A program made the translations under genes and the position numbers. The notes beneath the pieces were generated by a model. The model worked only from the letters and a program-made list of their open reading frames with translations, ran no database searches and was not told the DNA's origin. 64,000 nt of DNA. It comes from Actinomycetota bacterium. GTDB taxonomy: Bacteria > Actinomycetota > Actinomycetes > Actinomycetales > Dermatophilaceae. Shown here piece after piece: positions 25,017 through 33,870 of the stretch. The stretch spans positions 1 through 64,000 of the forward strand of contig JAIUPO010000009.1 in assembly GCA_020160805.1 (NCBI GenBank). The letters run 5' to 3'. Every line of letters starts with the position of its first letter. Position 1 is the first letter of the stretch.

Positions 25017-25946
25017 GTGACACGCTTCGGCTACTTCGGCCCGTCGGGCACCTTCACCGAGATGGCGCTGCTCGACTGGCCGGCCGCCCGCGGAGCCGAG
25101 CATGTCCCCTTCGCCTCCGTCGATGCGACCCTCGCCGCGGTGCGCGCCGGGGAGGTCGAGGCGGCGATGGTCCCGATCGAGAACTCCGTCGAGGGCGGCG
25201 TCACCGCGACCCTTGACGCCCTCGCGAGCGGCAGCCCGCTGATCGTCGTGGGCGAGCGGCTGGTCAAGATCCGCTTCGTGCTCGCCGCCCGCCCGGGTAT
25301 GACGCTCGCGGACATCGCCACCATTGGCACCCACTCGCATGCCTGGGCCCAGGTCCGCGGCTGGATGACCGCGAACCTGCCGGACGCGACCTATGTCCCG
25401 ACACTGTCGACGGCCTCGGCCGCCACCGACCTCGCGCCCGGCGGCGAGGGACGCCACGACGCCGCGGTCTGTGCGCCAGTCGCCGCCGAGCAAGCCGGGC
25501 TGCAGGTGCTCGCCGAGGACATCGGCGACATCAAACGCGCCGTCACCCGCTTCGTGCTCGTCGCCCGGCCCCATCACATCCCCGCGCCCACGGGGGCCGA
25601 CAAGACCACGCTCGTGCTCTTCCAGCGCACCGATATGGCGGGTGGCCTGCTGAGGTTGTTGGAGCAGTTCGCGACGCGCGGGATCAATATGACGCGCCTG
25701 GAGTCGCGTCCGACCAAGCACTCGATGGGTGACTACTGCTTCTCCGTCGACATCGAGGGCCACGTCCTGGACGAGCGCGTCGGGGAGGCGCTGACCGGAC
25801 TGAAGCGGGTGTGCGCCGATGTGGTCTTCCTCGGCAGCTATGCCCGGGCCGATCAGGCGCGCGCCGAGGTCGCGCCCTACAACTCCGATGACGACTTCCG
25901 TGCCGCCGACCGCTGGCTCGGCGCCCTCCGCGACCTCGTGGACTGA
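25017..25946 (+). CDS. pheA: Prephenate dehydratase
   Basis: Converts prephenate to phenylpyruvate in phenylalanine synthesis. The 309-residue protein begins TRFGYFGPSGTFTEMAL and has a periplasmic-binding-like catalytic domain (1-190) with VPIENSVEGGV near 58-68 and the TRFVL segment near 180, plus a C-terminal ACT domain with NMTRLESRPTK that binds phenylalanine for feedback control. The GTG was chosen because the conserved motif starts right after it. In many actinobacteria pheA lies near serS and a HAD gene; here the same genes are about 10 kb apart. Confidence 0.95.
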   Translation: MTRFGYFGPSGTFTEMALLDWPAARGAEHVPFASVDATLAAVRAGEVEAAMVPIENSVEGGVTATLDALASGSPLIVVGERLVKIRFVLAARPGMTLADIATIGTHSHAWAQVRGWMTANLPDATYVPTLSTASAATDLAPGGEGRHDAAVCAPVAAEQAGLQVLAEDIGDIKRAVTRFVLVARPHHIPAPTGADKTTLVLFQRTDMAGGLLRLLEQFATRGINMTRLESRPTKHSMGDYCFSVDIEGHVLDERVGEALTGLKRVCADVVFLGSYARADQARAEVAPYNSDDDFRAADRWLGALRDLVD

Positions 25947-25991
25947 CCCGCCCCTCGTCTATCACCTGCAGCGGCACCACCGAGCTAACCA

Positions 25992-26047
25992 CCGGCCTAC
26001 CGCCTGGTATTGGTCGTGATCGCGACCAATACCAGGCGGTAGGCCGG
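25992..26047. repeat. Long perfect hairpin: 25-bp stem, 6-base loop
   Basis: The left arm starts CCGGCCTACCGCCTGGTATT and the right arm is its exact reverse complement through 26047, so the whole 56 bases folds on itself. It lies between the end of pheA and the iron-regulated efeU promoter. It lacks a T-tract, and its stem is longer than usual for an intrinsic terminator. It may insulate the iron operon, act as a cruciform or be a mobile palindromic element. The flanking 25947-25991 and 26048-26136 show no gene. Confidence 0.7.
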
Positions 26048-26136
26048 GTGATAGCCGCCGCTGCGAGCCTGGTCCGCGCACCTGCGTCCGCCACGGTGGA
26101 CGGGGGCGGCGCGGGTTACGCCATGCGGAACATCAT

Positions 26137-26168
26137 TTGACAGGGCCGATTAGGTAAGGCTTACCTTA
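26137..26168 (+). promoter_or_regulatory. DtxR/IdeR iron box and promoter of efeUOB
   Basis: TTAGGTAAGGCTTACCTTA at 26150-26168 is a nearly perfect palindrome matching the DtxR/IdeR iron-box consensus (TTAGGTTAGGCTAACCTAA-type). A TTGACA-like -35 lies at 26137-26142, and the box covers the -10 region (TACCTT at 26162-26167). Iron-loaded IdeR/DtxR should therefore repress the operon when iron is plentiful. The repressor gene itself is not in the window. Confidence 0.85.
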
Positions 26169-26204
26169 GCTCTGTTGGAATCCGTCCGGCGCAAGGATTA
26201 TCAG

Positions 26205-27053
26205 ATGCTCGTCAGCAACGCCCTCGTCGGCTTGCGCGAAGGTCTCGAGGCCTCACTGGTCGTCGTCATCCTGATCGCTTTCCTCGTCAAGACCGACCGG
26301 CGCTGGGCGCTGAAGTGGGTGTGGGCGGGAGTGGCCACCGCGGTTGTCCTGTCGGCTGGCCTGGCCGCCCTGCTGACCTATGGCACCCGGCAGTTGTCCT
26401 TCGAGCAGCAGGAGTTGATCGGCGGCTCCGCGTCGATCCTGGCGGTGGGCTTCGTCACCGTGATGATCTTCTGGATGAGGAAAGCCGCCCGAACCATCTC
26501 CGGTGAGCTCAAGGGGTCGATGGACCGCGCGCTCGATGCCGGCGGCCTGTGGGTCGCTCTCGTCGGCTTCCTCGGCGTCGGCCGCGAGGGCCTGGAGACG
26601 GCGATCTTCTTCTACGCCACCGCGCAGGCCGCGGGCTCCGGCACGAGCCAGCCGCTGATCGGCTGGGTCGTCGGCATTCTCGGCTCCATCGTGATCGGCG
26701 TGCTGATGTATCGCGGCGCCATCCGGTTCAACATCGGGTCGTTCTTCCGCTACACGGGAATCTTCCTCGTGCTGGTGGCCGCGGGGATCCTCGCCTATGG
26801 CCTGCACGATCTGCAGGAAGCCGGTTTCCTGCCCGGCCTGCACTCGCTGGCCTTCGACATCAGCCACATCATCGAGCCCGGCGGCTGGCTCGGCACCTTG
26901 CTCAAGGGCATCCTCAACTTCACCCCGGCCACGACTTGGCTGCAAGCGATCGCCTGGACGGCCTATGTCGCGATCGTCATGCCGCTCTTCCTGCGGCCGG
27001 TGGCGAGCCCGCCGGCCCCGGCACCCGCGCGAGACGCCCGCGTCGCCGCCTGA
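26205..27053 (+). CDS. efeU: FTR1-family ferrous/ferric iron permease
   Basis: Membrane permease of the EfeUOB iron uptake system. The 282-residue protein has seven predicted helices and the two REGLE motifs that carry iron through the FTR1/EfeU family, at 11-15 (REGLEASL) and 127-131 (GREGLET). The ATG was chosen over an earlier in-frame start because AAGGA lies seven bases upstream of it. It is the first gene of the operon and lies directly behind the iron box. The Ala/Pro-rich C-terminal tail is short and cytoplasmic. Confidence 0.94.
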   Translation: MLVSNALVGLREGLEASLVVVILIAFLVKTDRRWALKWVWAGVATAVVLSAGLAALLTYGTRQLSFEQQELIGGSASILAVGFVTVMIFWMRKAARTISGELKGSMDRALDAGGLWVALVGFLGVGREGLETAIFFYATAQAAGSGTSQPLIGWVVGILGSIVIGVLMYRGAIRFNIGSFFRYTGIFLVLVAAGILAYGLHDLQEAGFLPGLHSLAFDISHIIEPGGWLGTLLKGILNFTPATTWLQAIAWTAYVAIVMPLFLRPVASPPAPAPARDARVAA

Positions 27054-27097
27054 TCCGCATACCCCCTGCCCGATTAGTTCTCAGGAGTTCCGTCCGT

Positions 27098-28249
27098 ATG
27101 TCTGCACGCCTCACCACTCGCCCCGCCCTCGCCCTCCTCGGGGCGGCCGGCTTGGCCCTGACCGGCTGTGGCGGGTCATCCTCGCCGAGCGGATCCGGCT
27201 CCGCGAGCGGCGGACCGATCACCGTCAACGCGACCGACACGGAGTGCCAGGTCTCGACGGCCACGGCGCCCGCGGGCACCATTACCTTCAAGGTGACCAA
27301 CACCGGCACCAAGATCAATGAGTTCTATGTGTATGCCGAGGGCGACCGGATCGTCGGTGAGGTCGAGAACATCACGCCCGGCATCTCCCGCGACTTCCAC
27401 GTTGAGGTCACCGAACCAGGGACCTATCAGACGGCCTGCAAGCCGGGCATGGTCGGGGACGGCATCCGCGCGGCCTTCACCGTCACGGGTGATGCGCCCG
27501 CGGCCAAGACCGACGACGAGGACCTCAAGACGGCCGTCACCGGCTACTCGCGCTGGGTTAACAGTCAGGCCGACGAATTCCTCAAGGAGACAACGGCTTT
27601 CGTCGCGCTCGTCAAGGCGGGCAAGGTCGAGGAGGCCAAGGCGGCATACCCGCACGCGCGGTCCTATTGGGAGCGGATCGAGCCGGTGGCGGAGTCCTTC
27701 GGCGACCTCGATCCGATGATCGACGGCCGCGAGGATGTCACGGCTGAGGGCATGGAGTTCACCGGCTACCACCGGCTTGAGAAGGACCTGTGGGTAGATG
27801 GCCTGCAGAAGGACTCCAACGCCATTGCGGACAAGCTGCTGGCCGACGTCACCGAGTTGGTGACCAAGGCCAAGTCCGTGGAGCTCAACCCGCTCCAGCT
27901 CGCCAACGGCTCCAAGGCGCTCCTCGACGAGATCGCGACCGGCAAGGTCACGGGCGAGGAAGAGCGCTACAGCCACACCGATCTGTGGGACTTCGAGGCC
28001 AACTTCGAGGGGTCCAAGCAGGCTATCGCCGAGCTTCGTCCGTTCTTGGAGAAGAAGGACCCGGACCTGGTCGCAAAGATCGACTCCACCGGTAAGGCCC
28101 TCGGCGACCTGCTGGAGACCTACCGCGATGGGGACGGCTTCAAGCTCTACACCGACCTCACCGAGGACGACGTCAAGAAGCTCACCCAGGCGCTCGACGC
28201 CTTCTCCGAGAATGTCGCGCAGGTGGCCGGTGTCGTCGCCAAGGCCTGA
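27098..28249 (+). CDS. efeO: Iron uptake lipoprotein EfeO
   Basis: Lipid-anchored protein that captures iron for EfeU. The 383-residue protein has a lipobox LTGC (Cys24), then a cupredoxin-like domain of about 100 residues (PITVNATDTECQV onward, ending in TACKPGMVGDGI), and a C-terminal M75/imelysin domain with the HxxE-type motif GYHRLEKDLW near 227-236. The full-length EfeO arrangement is present. The ribosome site AGGAG lies about 10 bases upstream. It follows efeU and overlaps efeB by 20 bases. Confidence 0.93.
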   Translation: MSARLTTRPALALLGAAGLALTGCGGSSSPSGSGSASGGPITVNATDTECQVSTATAPAGTITFKVTNTGTKINEFYVYAEGDRIVGEVENITPGISRDFHVEVTEPGTYQTACKPGMVGDGIRAAFTVTGDAPAAKTDDEDLKTAVTGYSRWVNSQADEFLKETTAFVALVKAGKVEEAKAAYPHARSYWERIEPVAESFGDLDPMIDGREDVTAEGMEFTGYHRLEKDLWVDGLQKDSNAIADKLLADVTELVTKAKSVELNPLQLANGSKALLDEIATGKVTGEEERYSHTDLWDFEANFEGSKQAIAELRPFLEKKDPDLVAKIDSTGKALGDLLETYRDGDGFKLYTDLTEDDVKKLTQALDAFSENVAQVAGVVAKA

Positions 28250-29540
28250 CGGCCACGCCGTAGACCCCTCCCGCCGGGCCGCTGTCGGCTCGGCCCTCGG
28301 GGTCGCCGCCGGTGCCGCCGGGGCGTCCCTGATGTATGCCGCCACCCGCAACAGCGGGCACGTCGCCGCTGCTCCGTCTCCGGATTCGGTTGGGGGAGAA
28401 GGTGGCCCGGTCGGAACGCCGATCGCCTTCCGCGGCGCCCACCAAGGCGGCATCGTCACCCCGGCGCAGGACCGGATGCATTTCGTCGCCCTCGATGTGG
28501 TCTCGGAGTCGGCCGAGGACCTGCGGTCGATGCTCACGGCGTGGACCCGCGCGGCCGAACGCATGACCTATGGCGCGGAGGCCGCCCCGGGTGGCGCCGT
28601 CGGCCTCGGACCATATGGCGTGCCCACCGACACCGGTGAGGCGCTCGACCTGCCGCCGGCGAATCTCACGATCACGATCGGCTACGGCCCCAGCCTTTTT
28701 GAGCGCTTCGGTCTGGCCGGGCGCAAGCCCGAGGCGCTGCACGACCTGCCAGCCTTCATGGGCGACGACCTTGACCCAGCCACCTGCGGTGGGGATATCT
28801 GCATCCAGGCGTGCGCGGACGACCCGCAGGTGGCCGTGCACGCGGTCCGCAACCTGATCCGGCTCGGCTTCGGCGTCGTCGCGGTGCGCTGGAGCCAGCT
28901 CGGCTTCGGCCGGACCTCTTCGACCTCGGTCGCGCAGAAGACGCCGCGCAACCTCTTCGGCTTCAAGGACGGCACCAACAACGTCAAGGCCGAGGACGCC
29001 GAGGGCCTTGCCCAGCACGTGTGGGTGGCCCCCGAGGATGTGCCCGGTGGGGCGGCCTGGATGGCCGGCGGCTCCTATCTCGTCGCGCGGCGCATCCGGA
29101 TGCATATCGAGGTCTGGGACCGGACGAATCTGCAAGAGCAGCAAGACATTTTCGGTCGCGGCAAGCTCGAGGGCGAGCCGCTCGGGGCCAAGAAGGAGTT
29201 CGACGCGATTAACTTCGCGGCCACCCGGACCGATGGCCAGCCCGCCATTCCCATGGCCGCCCACATCCGCCTCGCCCACGCCGACAACCTCAATGGCGTG
29301 CGCATCCTGCGCCGCGGCTACAACTTCACCGACGGCTCCGACGGCCTGGGCCACCTCAACGCCGGCCTCTTCTTCGTCGCCTTCATGCGCGACGCGCACG
29401 CCCAATTCGTCCCGATGCAGCGGGCGCTCGCGGCCAAGGACGTCCTCAACGAATACATCGAGCACACCGGCTCTGCGCTCTTCGCCTGCCCGCCTGGCCT
29501 GGCCGACGGCGCCGACTGGGGCACCCAGCTCTTCGGTTGA
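28230..29540 (+). CDS. efeB: DyP-type heme peroxidase EfeB, Tat-exported
   Basis: Secreted dye-decolorising-type peroxidase; in the EfeUOB system it oxidises iron or extracts it from heme. The 436-residue protein has an N-terminal twin-arginine signal (SRRAAVGSALGVAAG), which fits folded-heme export. The catalytic signature GFKDGTNN is present near residue 246 with its Asp, and a conserved His and Arg lie further on. The GTG start sits inside the end of efeO, 20 bases before its stop, indicating translational coupling. Confidence 0.92.
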   Translation: MSSPRPDGHAVDPSRRAAVGSALGVAAGAAGASLMYAATRNSGHVAAAPSPDSVGGEGGPVGTPIAFRGAHQGGIVTPAQDRMHFVALDVVSESAEDLRSMLTAWTRAAERMTYGAEAAPGGAVGLGPYGVPTDTGEALDLPPANLTITIGYGPSLFERFGLAGRKPEALHDLPAFMGDDLDPATCGGDICIQACADDPQVAVHAVRNLIRLGFGVVAVRWSQLGFGRTSSTSVAQKTPRNLFGFKDGTNNVKAEDAEGLAQHVWVAPEDVPGGAAWMAGGSYLVARRIRMHIEVWDRTNLQEQQDIFGRGKLEGEPLGAKKEFDAINFAATRTDGQPAIPMAAHIRLAHADNLNGVRILRRGYNFTDGSDGLGHLNAGLFFVAFMRDAHAQFVPMQRALAAKDVLNEYIEHTGSALFACPPGLADGADWGTQLFG

Positions 29541-29543
29541 TCT

Positions 29544-29559
29544 CCCGAGATTACTCGGG
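29544..29559. terminator. Short hairpin after efeB
   Basis: CCCGAG and CTCGGG form a six-base stem with an ATTA loop four bases after the efeB stop. It overlaps the stop of the fragment on the other strand. The stem is short and lacks a T-tract, so its terminator function is only plausible. Confidence 0.35.
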
Positions 29560-29847
29560 CAGGCAGCGGTCCGGCAGGACGAACCAGCGCAGGCCAGCGA
29601 AGTCCTCGGCATCCGCGCGGTGCCGTATTAGGTCCGGCGCGTCCGTGGCCGCGAGCAGTTCGCGGGCCTGCTCCTGATAGCCCGCCAAGGCCCCCGGCGG
29701 GGCGGTGGTCGCGTGGCTCGGCCAGGTCATCGTGCCGTCCGTGGCGTACGAGATGTCGCTCAATCGCAGCGGCGGCTCGACCGGCCCGAGCCGGTGGCGC
29801 CACAGCCCGGTCAGCGGCTCGAAGCGGTAGTCGCCGAGCAGCCATGG
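29551..29847 (-). pseudogene. C-terminal remnant of an unidentified gene
   Basis: About 99 codons, coding-like in codon use and ending in a normal stop, with protein features such as LLGDYRFEPLTGLWRH and GLRWFVLPDRCLPE. There is no plausible start: the only in-frame start-like codon is a TTG in the middle. At about 29845 the sequence becomes an ABC ATPase fragment on the other strand. The family is not recognised. It appears to be the surviving 3' end of a deleted gene. Confidence 0.5.
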
Positions 29848-30466
29848 GGCATGAAGAGCTCCCCGCTCTTGTCGCGGGGGCTGCTCCGGCCACGGCAGGT
29901 CGTCTGGTGCTGGCTGGCGAGGACCTCAGTGCGGCCGGCATCGGGGAACGCATCGCGCGCGGGATCAGCATGGTCCCGGGCAATCGACAGCGTGATGGCG
30001 TCTGGCTGGACGCTCAAGCGAGTGAAATCTCGCGATCCTGCCGGACACGCGCTCCTCGTCCCTGGCGCGCCGCCGGCGGGGCGTGGAGGTCACCCGGGCG
30101 GGTGATGCCATGCGCCGATTCGGCGTGCGTCCGCCGGATCCGACGGCCCGGGTCGGGCAGTTCTCCGGCGGCAATCAGCAGAAGGTTGTGCTGGCGAAGT
30201 GGATGGACCACCAACCCACCGTCCTCGTGCTGGACGAGCCGACCCAGGGCATTGACGCAGGCGCGAAATTCGATGTGCTGCAAACGATTTGCGACGCTGC
30301 GGCGGCGGGTGCGGTGGTCCTGATCGCGTCCGGCGATTACGAACAGTTGGCGCATATCTGTCACCGCGTGCTGGTTCTGCGCCTCGGCGCAGTGGTCGCC
30401 GAACTCTCGGGTGCTGAGCTGACGGAGACGAGTATCGCCGCGTGCGCACAAGGCGCCACCGGCTAG
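29841..30466 (+). pseudogene. Sugar ABC transporter ATPase, C-terminal fragment with frameshift
   Basis: Remnant of the second ATPase module of an RbsA/MglA/XylG-type sugar importer ATPase. From 29841 the text resembles the stretch after Walker A (GHEELPALVAG, ISMVPGNRQRDGV). Near 30020, in a run reading GTGAAATCTCG, the frame shifts by one base, consistent with a lost A. The second part has the ABC signature FSGGNQQKV and Walker B LVLDEPTQGID, and reaches a TAG stop. The first ATPase module and Walker A are missing. No sugar permease or binding protein is nearby, supporting decay. Confidence 0.8.
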
Positions 30467-30499
30467 GCCGTGCTGCGAACGTCGTGGGGTGTCCCAGAT

Positions 30500-31504
30500 C
30501 TATTCGTCCTGGGCGTCGACCCAGGCGTCGATCTCGCTCCATCGGTCCGCGAGCCACGTCTCGATGGCGGCGGGGTCGCGCGGGACGTCGGTGGCGGCAT
30601 ACGTCCAGGTCCGCACGAGGAAGGGCCGATCGAAGGGGAGTGCGTTGTAGATCGCTCGGGGACTTGTCAGCCGGCCCAACCCGGCATGCGCCACGATCAT
30701 GACATCGGCGTCGGGCCGAGCCATCAACGTCGCGATTGCGCCTTTGGTCTTGGGCGGCAAGACATTTCGCAGTCGTTCTGCCTGTCGCAGCCGGGCTTGC
30801 TGGCCGGCCGCACGCAACCGCTCGATGCGCCGGTGACGGCGATCCGGCGTCCAGTTCTCGCCCTCCGGGAAGATCAGCAAGGCGTCCTTGGGAGCCAGGG
30901 AATCCGCGAGCCGGCGCACCCCGAGCAGCCGGTCGTCGCCGGCGCCGGATGCCGACGGCACAAAGGAGGACCCGAGACGCGTGAGCACCAAATCGAGGCC
31001 GGGATCCCAGCGCAGGGCATCGGCGAGCACGATCCGTGGCAGGCGCCCGGCGGTGCGTGAGAGCAGCCAGGCGACCGCGACCGAGTCGGCCGGTCCGGCG
31101 TGCCGGGCGAAGGAGATCAGCGGTCGGTCCGGCTCGCCGAAGTCCATTACGGCATCCAGACGCACCTCAAAACCCACCCACTTGCGGGCCAGACGCATCA
31201 CGGTGTCCAGGACATCGACAAGCAATTTCTCGTGGTCAGCCTGCCACTGCGGCCCGCTGCCCAGCGGCTCCTGCACACGCAATCGCCAACAGCCCCACAG
31301 CAGTTGCTGATCTAGCCATACGACGAGCAGCAGCATCCCAGTGGCCCGGAAGAGTCGGGCGCGCCGGTCCACCACCGACCACAGCGCGCCAGCCACCAGC
31401 ACCGGAGCGGCGACGAAGGTCACCGCGATCGCGACGACCGGCCACACCAGGCGCAGCAGTCGCCGGACAAAGACCGGTGGTGGTTTGATCCCGCCCATCG
31501 CCAT
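30500..31504 (-). CDS. PlsC-like acyltransferase, membrane-associated
   Basis: A 334-residue protein with two N-terminal membrane helices (about 15-70) and an acyltransferase domain with the PlsC hallmarks: the catalytic HxxxxD motif as RHAGPADS near 135, and FPEGENWT near 217. This family transfers acyl groups to lysophosphatidic acid or related acceptors; the acceptor here is not known. It starts at ATG (a second ATG lies two codons later) five bases after the stop of the patatin-like gene, so the two lipid enzymes form an operon. Confidence 0.78.
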   Translation of the reverse strand: MAMGGIKPPPVFVRRLLRLVWPVVAIAVTFVAAPVLVAGALWSVVDRRARLFRATGMLLLVVWLDQQLLWGCWRLRVQEPLGSGPQWQADHEKLLVDVLDTVMRLARKWVGFEVRLDAVMDFGEPDRPLISFARHAGPADSVAVAWLLSRTAGRLPRIVLADALRWDPGLDLVLTRLGSSFVPSASGAGDDRLLGVRRLADSLAPKDALLIFPEGENWTPDRRHRRIERLRAAGQQARLRQAERLRNVLPPKTKGAIATLMARPDADVMIVAHAGLGRLTSPRAIYNALPFDRPFLVRTWTYAATDVPRDPAAIETWLADRWSEIDAWVDAQDE

Positions 31505-31509
31505 CGCGA

Positions 31510-32331
31510 TCAGTCCTGCGCGTCGAGATAGTTCGTGGACGCGTCATATGCGGCGTCCATGCGATCACGCATCTTGCGGCCGCGTGCTTGGGCTAGGGAG
31601 ACCGTCGGCGCGCCACTGGCACCGCTCGGAAGGACATGCAGCGCAATGGAATCGGGCACGCGCGTGATCTCCTCTACATAGCGGTGCCGGCGCGAAATCT
31701 CGAAGGCCACCGCGGCGACGTCCCAGGGCGCGCGCGGCACCGCGAGCCCTTGCTCGACCCGTCCCACCTGCAGAACATAGATCTCGTCAGCCCCGAGGTC
31801 GATGGCGCGACCAACGGGGATCGAGTGCACCAGGCCGCCGTCGAGGTAGTGCGATCCATCGATGGCGACCGGGGGGAAGAGCCCCGGCACCGAACATGAC
31901 GCGAGCACCGCGGGCCGAATCGGGCCGTGGGAGAACCACATTGCGCTGGCGTCCTCGAGGCGCGCGGCCACGCACTGAAAGGGCACGTTCAGGTCTTCGA
32001 TGCGCTCGAGCGGGAGGTAGCGGTCGATGACCGTCGCAAGGGGGGCATGCGTGAGCAGGTGCGTGGGATTGCGCGCGATGCGGGCGGCCTTGCGGACCGG
32101 ACGCTCCCACAGCACGCCCTCGCGCACGACTTCCTTCCACACCTCCGCCAGCCGCTCCGCTCCCTCAACGCTCGGGTCGGCCGCGATGAAGGCCCCATTG
32201 AGCGCGCCGATGCTCGTTCCCACCACGAGATCGGGAACGATCCCCGCCTCGGCGAGCGCGCGCACCATACCTACCTGCGAGGCACCCAGCACACCCCCGC
32301 CGCCGAGGACGTATGCCGTGCGAGAACCCAC
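31510..32331 (-). CDS. Patatin-like phospholipase
   Basis: Serine/aspartate-dyad lipid acyl hydrolase. The 273-residue protein shows the oxyanion loop GGGGVLGASQVG near residue 11, the nucleophile elbow GTSIG near 38-42, and the Asp of the dyad in DGG near 165. The GTG chosen directly precedes the conserved GSRTAYVLGGGG; a longer in-frame GTG at 32433 would overlap zwf and adds non-conserved residues. It is cotranscribed with the PlsC-like gene, so the pair may remodel phospholipids: one releases acyl chains, the other adds them. It is divergent from zwf. Confidence 0.85.
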   Translation of the reverse strand: MGSRTAYVLGGGGVLGASQVGMVRALAEAGIVPDLVVGTSIGALNGAFIAADPSVEGAERLAEVWKEVVREGVLWERPVRKAARIARNPTHLLTHAPLATVIDRYLPLERIEDLNVPFQCVAARLEDASAMWFSHGPIRPAVLASCSVPGLFPPVAIDGSHYLDGGLVHSIPVGRAIDLGADEIYVLQVGRVEQGLAVPRAPWDVAAVAFEISRRHRYVEEITRVPDSIALHVLPSGASGAPTVSLAQARGRKMRDRMDAAYDASTNYLDAQD

Positions 32332-32423
32332 GAGCCCAGCGTAGGCCGCGAGCTCCTCCTCGGCCTCGGGACCGACGCCTTCTCGTGATGGCGCGGCGAG
32401 CCGTGGAGGGGTTAGATGGGTGA

Positions 32424-33851
32424 ATGAGCGCACCCGTCACCGTGATTCTCTTCGGCGCCACCGGAGACTTGGCCAAGCGCAAGCTCATCCCCGGACTGCT
32501 CCATCTCTTCCAGTCCCGCCTGCTGGATGACCTTCGCGTCGTCGGCACCTCGCTGGACGAAATGAGCGTTGACGACTTCCGCGATCTGGCCCTGACGGCC
32601 ATCCGCGAACACAGCACGCGGACGTTGAAGGACGAGGACTGGAACGCCTTCAGCCAGCGCCTCGACTATGTCCCGCTCTCCGCCGGCCCCGACCAACTCA
32701 AGGCGGCCGTCCTACGCGCGGAGGAGGAATTGCCCGGAGACAACGAACTGCGGTTGCACTATCTATCGGTTCCGCCGAAGGCCGCCCTCGCGGCGGTGAG
32801 CACGATTGCCGCTGCTGGCTTGGCCGATCGCTCGCGGATCATCATGGAAAAGCCCTTCGGCACCGACTTCGCCTCGGCCGTCAAGCTCAATCGGCAGTTG
32901 CACGAGGTCTTCGACGAAAGCCAGATCTTCCGGATCGACCACTTTCTCGGCAAGGAAGCCGCGCAGAACATCCTGGCCTTCCGCTTCGCCAACGGTCTCT
33001 TCGAGCCCATCTGGCACCGCAACAACATCGACCACATCCAGATCGATGTGCCGGAGACGCTTGGCCTGACCCAGCGCGGCGACTTCTATGAGGCGACCGG
33101 CGCCTACCGCGACATGGTCGTCACCCACCTCTTCCAGGTGCTCGCGTTCACCGCGATGGAGCCGCCGTCGGCGCTGGAACCGGCCGCCATCAACCGGGAG
33201 AAGACCAAGGTCTTCCGGTCCATGTCTCCCATCGAGCCGACCAATGTCGTGCGCGGGCAGTATGTCGGCTATCGCCAGGAGCCCGGGGTCGCCCCCGACT
33301 CCGAGACCGAAACCTTCGTGGCCCTGAAGTGCTACATCGACAACTGGCGCTGGGCCGGCGTGCCGTTCTTCCTGCGCACCGGCAAGCGGATGGGCGAGGG
33401 CGCCCGCATCATCTCCATCGCCTTCAAGGAGCCCCCGCGCTCGATGTTCCCGCCCGGCTCCGGCGTCGGTGACCATGGGCCAGACCACCTGACCTTCGAC
33501 CTGTCCGACCAGCCGCGAATGTCGTTGTCCTTCTACGGCAAACGACCCGGTCCGGGCTATCGGCTCGACAAGCTGTCGATGCAATTCGCGATGAAGGACA
33601 CGACCTGGGCGGGCTCGGTGCTGGAGGCCTACGAGCGGCTGATCTATGACGCCGCCCGCGGCGACTCGACGCTCTTCGCCTCCGCCAATGGCATCGAGCG
33701 CCTGTGGGAGATCAGCCAGCCGCTGCTCGACAACCCGCCGATCGTGCGCCCATACGACCAAGGCTCCTGGGGCCCGAACCAGATTCACCAGTTGGTCTCG
33801 CCCTTCGGCTGGCGGCTGCCCTTCGAGCGCAAGTGGCGCGAGCCGAGCTGA
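32424..33851 (+). CDS. zwf: Glucose-6-phosphate 1-dehydrogenase
   Basis: Oxidises glucose 6-phosphate to 6-phosphogluconolactone with NADP, the entry to the pentose phosphate pathway. The 475-residue protein has an N-terminal Rossmann fold (VTVILFGATGDLAKRK), the active-site motif RIDHFLGKE near 170 with its catalytic His, and the substrate-binding EKPFGTD near 145. Length and motifs fit the family. A ribosome site (GGAGGGG) lies upstream of the ATG. No opcA or other pentose phosphate gene is adjacent, unlike many actinobacteria, where zwf is clustered with opcA and tal. Confidence 0.96.
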   Translation: MSAPVTVILFGATGDLAKRKLIPGLLHLFQSRLLDDLRVVGTSLDEMSVDDFRDLALTAIREHSTRTLKDEDWNAFSQRLDYVPLSAGPDQLKAAVLRAEEELPGDNELRLHYLSVPPKAALAAVSTIAAAGLADRSRIIMEKPFGTDFASAVKLNRQLHEVFDESQIFRIDHFLGKEAAQNILAFRFANGLFEPIWHRNNIDHIQIDVPETLGLTQRGDFYEATGAYRDMVVTHLFQVLAFTAMEPPSALEPAAINREKTKVFRSMSPIEPTNVVRGQYVGYRQEPGVAPDSETETFVALKCYIDNWRWAGVPFFLRTGKRMGEGARIISIAFKEPPRSMFPPGSGVGDHGPDHLTFDLSDQPRMSLSFYGKRPGPGYRLDKLSMQFAMKDTTWAGSVLEAYERLIYDAARGDSTLFASANGIERLWEISQPLLDNPPIVRPYDQGSWGPNQIHQLVSPFGWRLPFERKWREPS

Positions 33852-33870
33852 CCGACGCTGCCAGCCTCGA

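Noticed and set aside
29318-29983. 221-codon minus frame spanning efeB and the decayed region
   Set aside because: It is antisense to efeB in its left part and in a different frame from the coding-like remnant.
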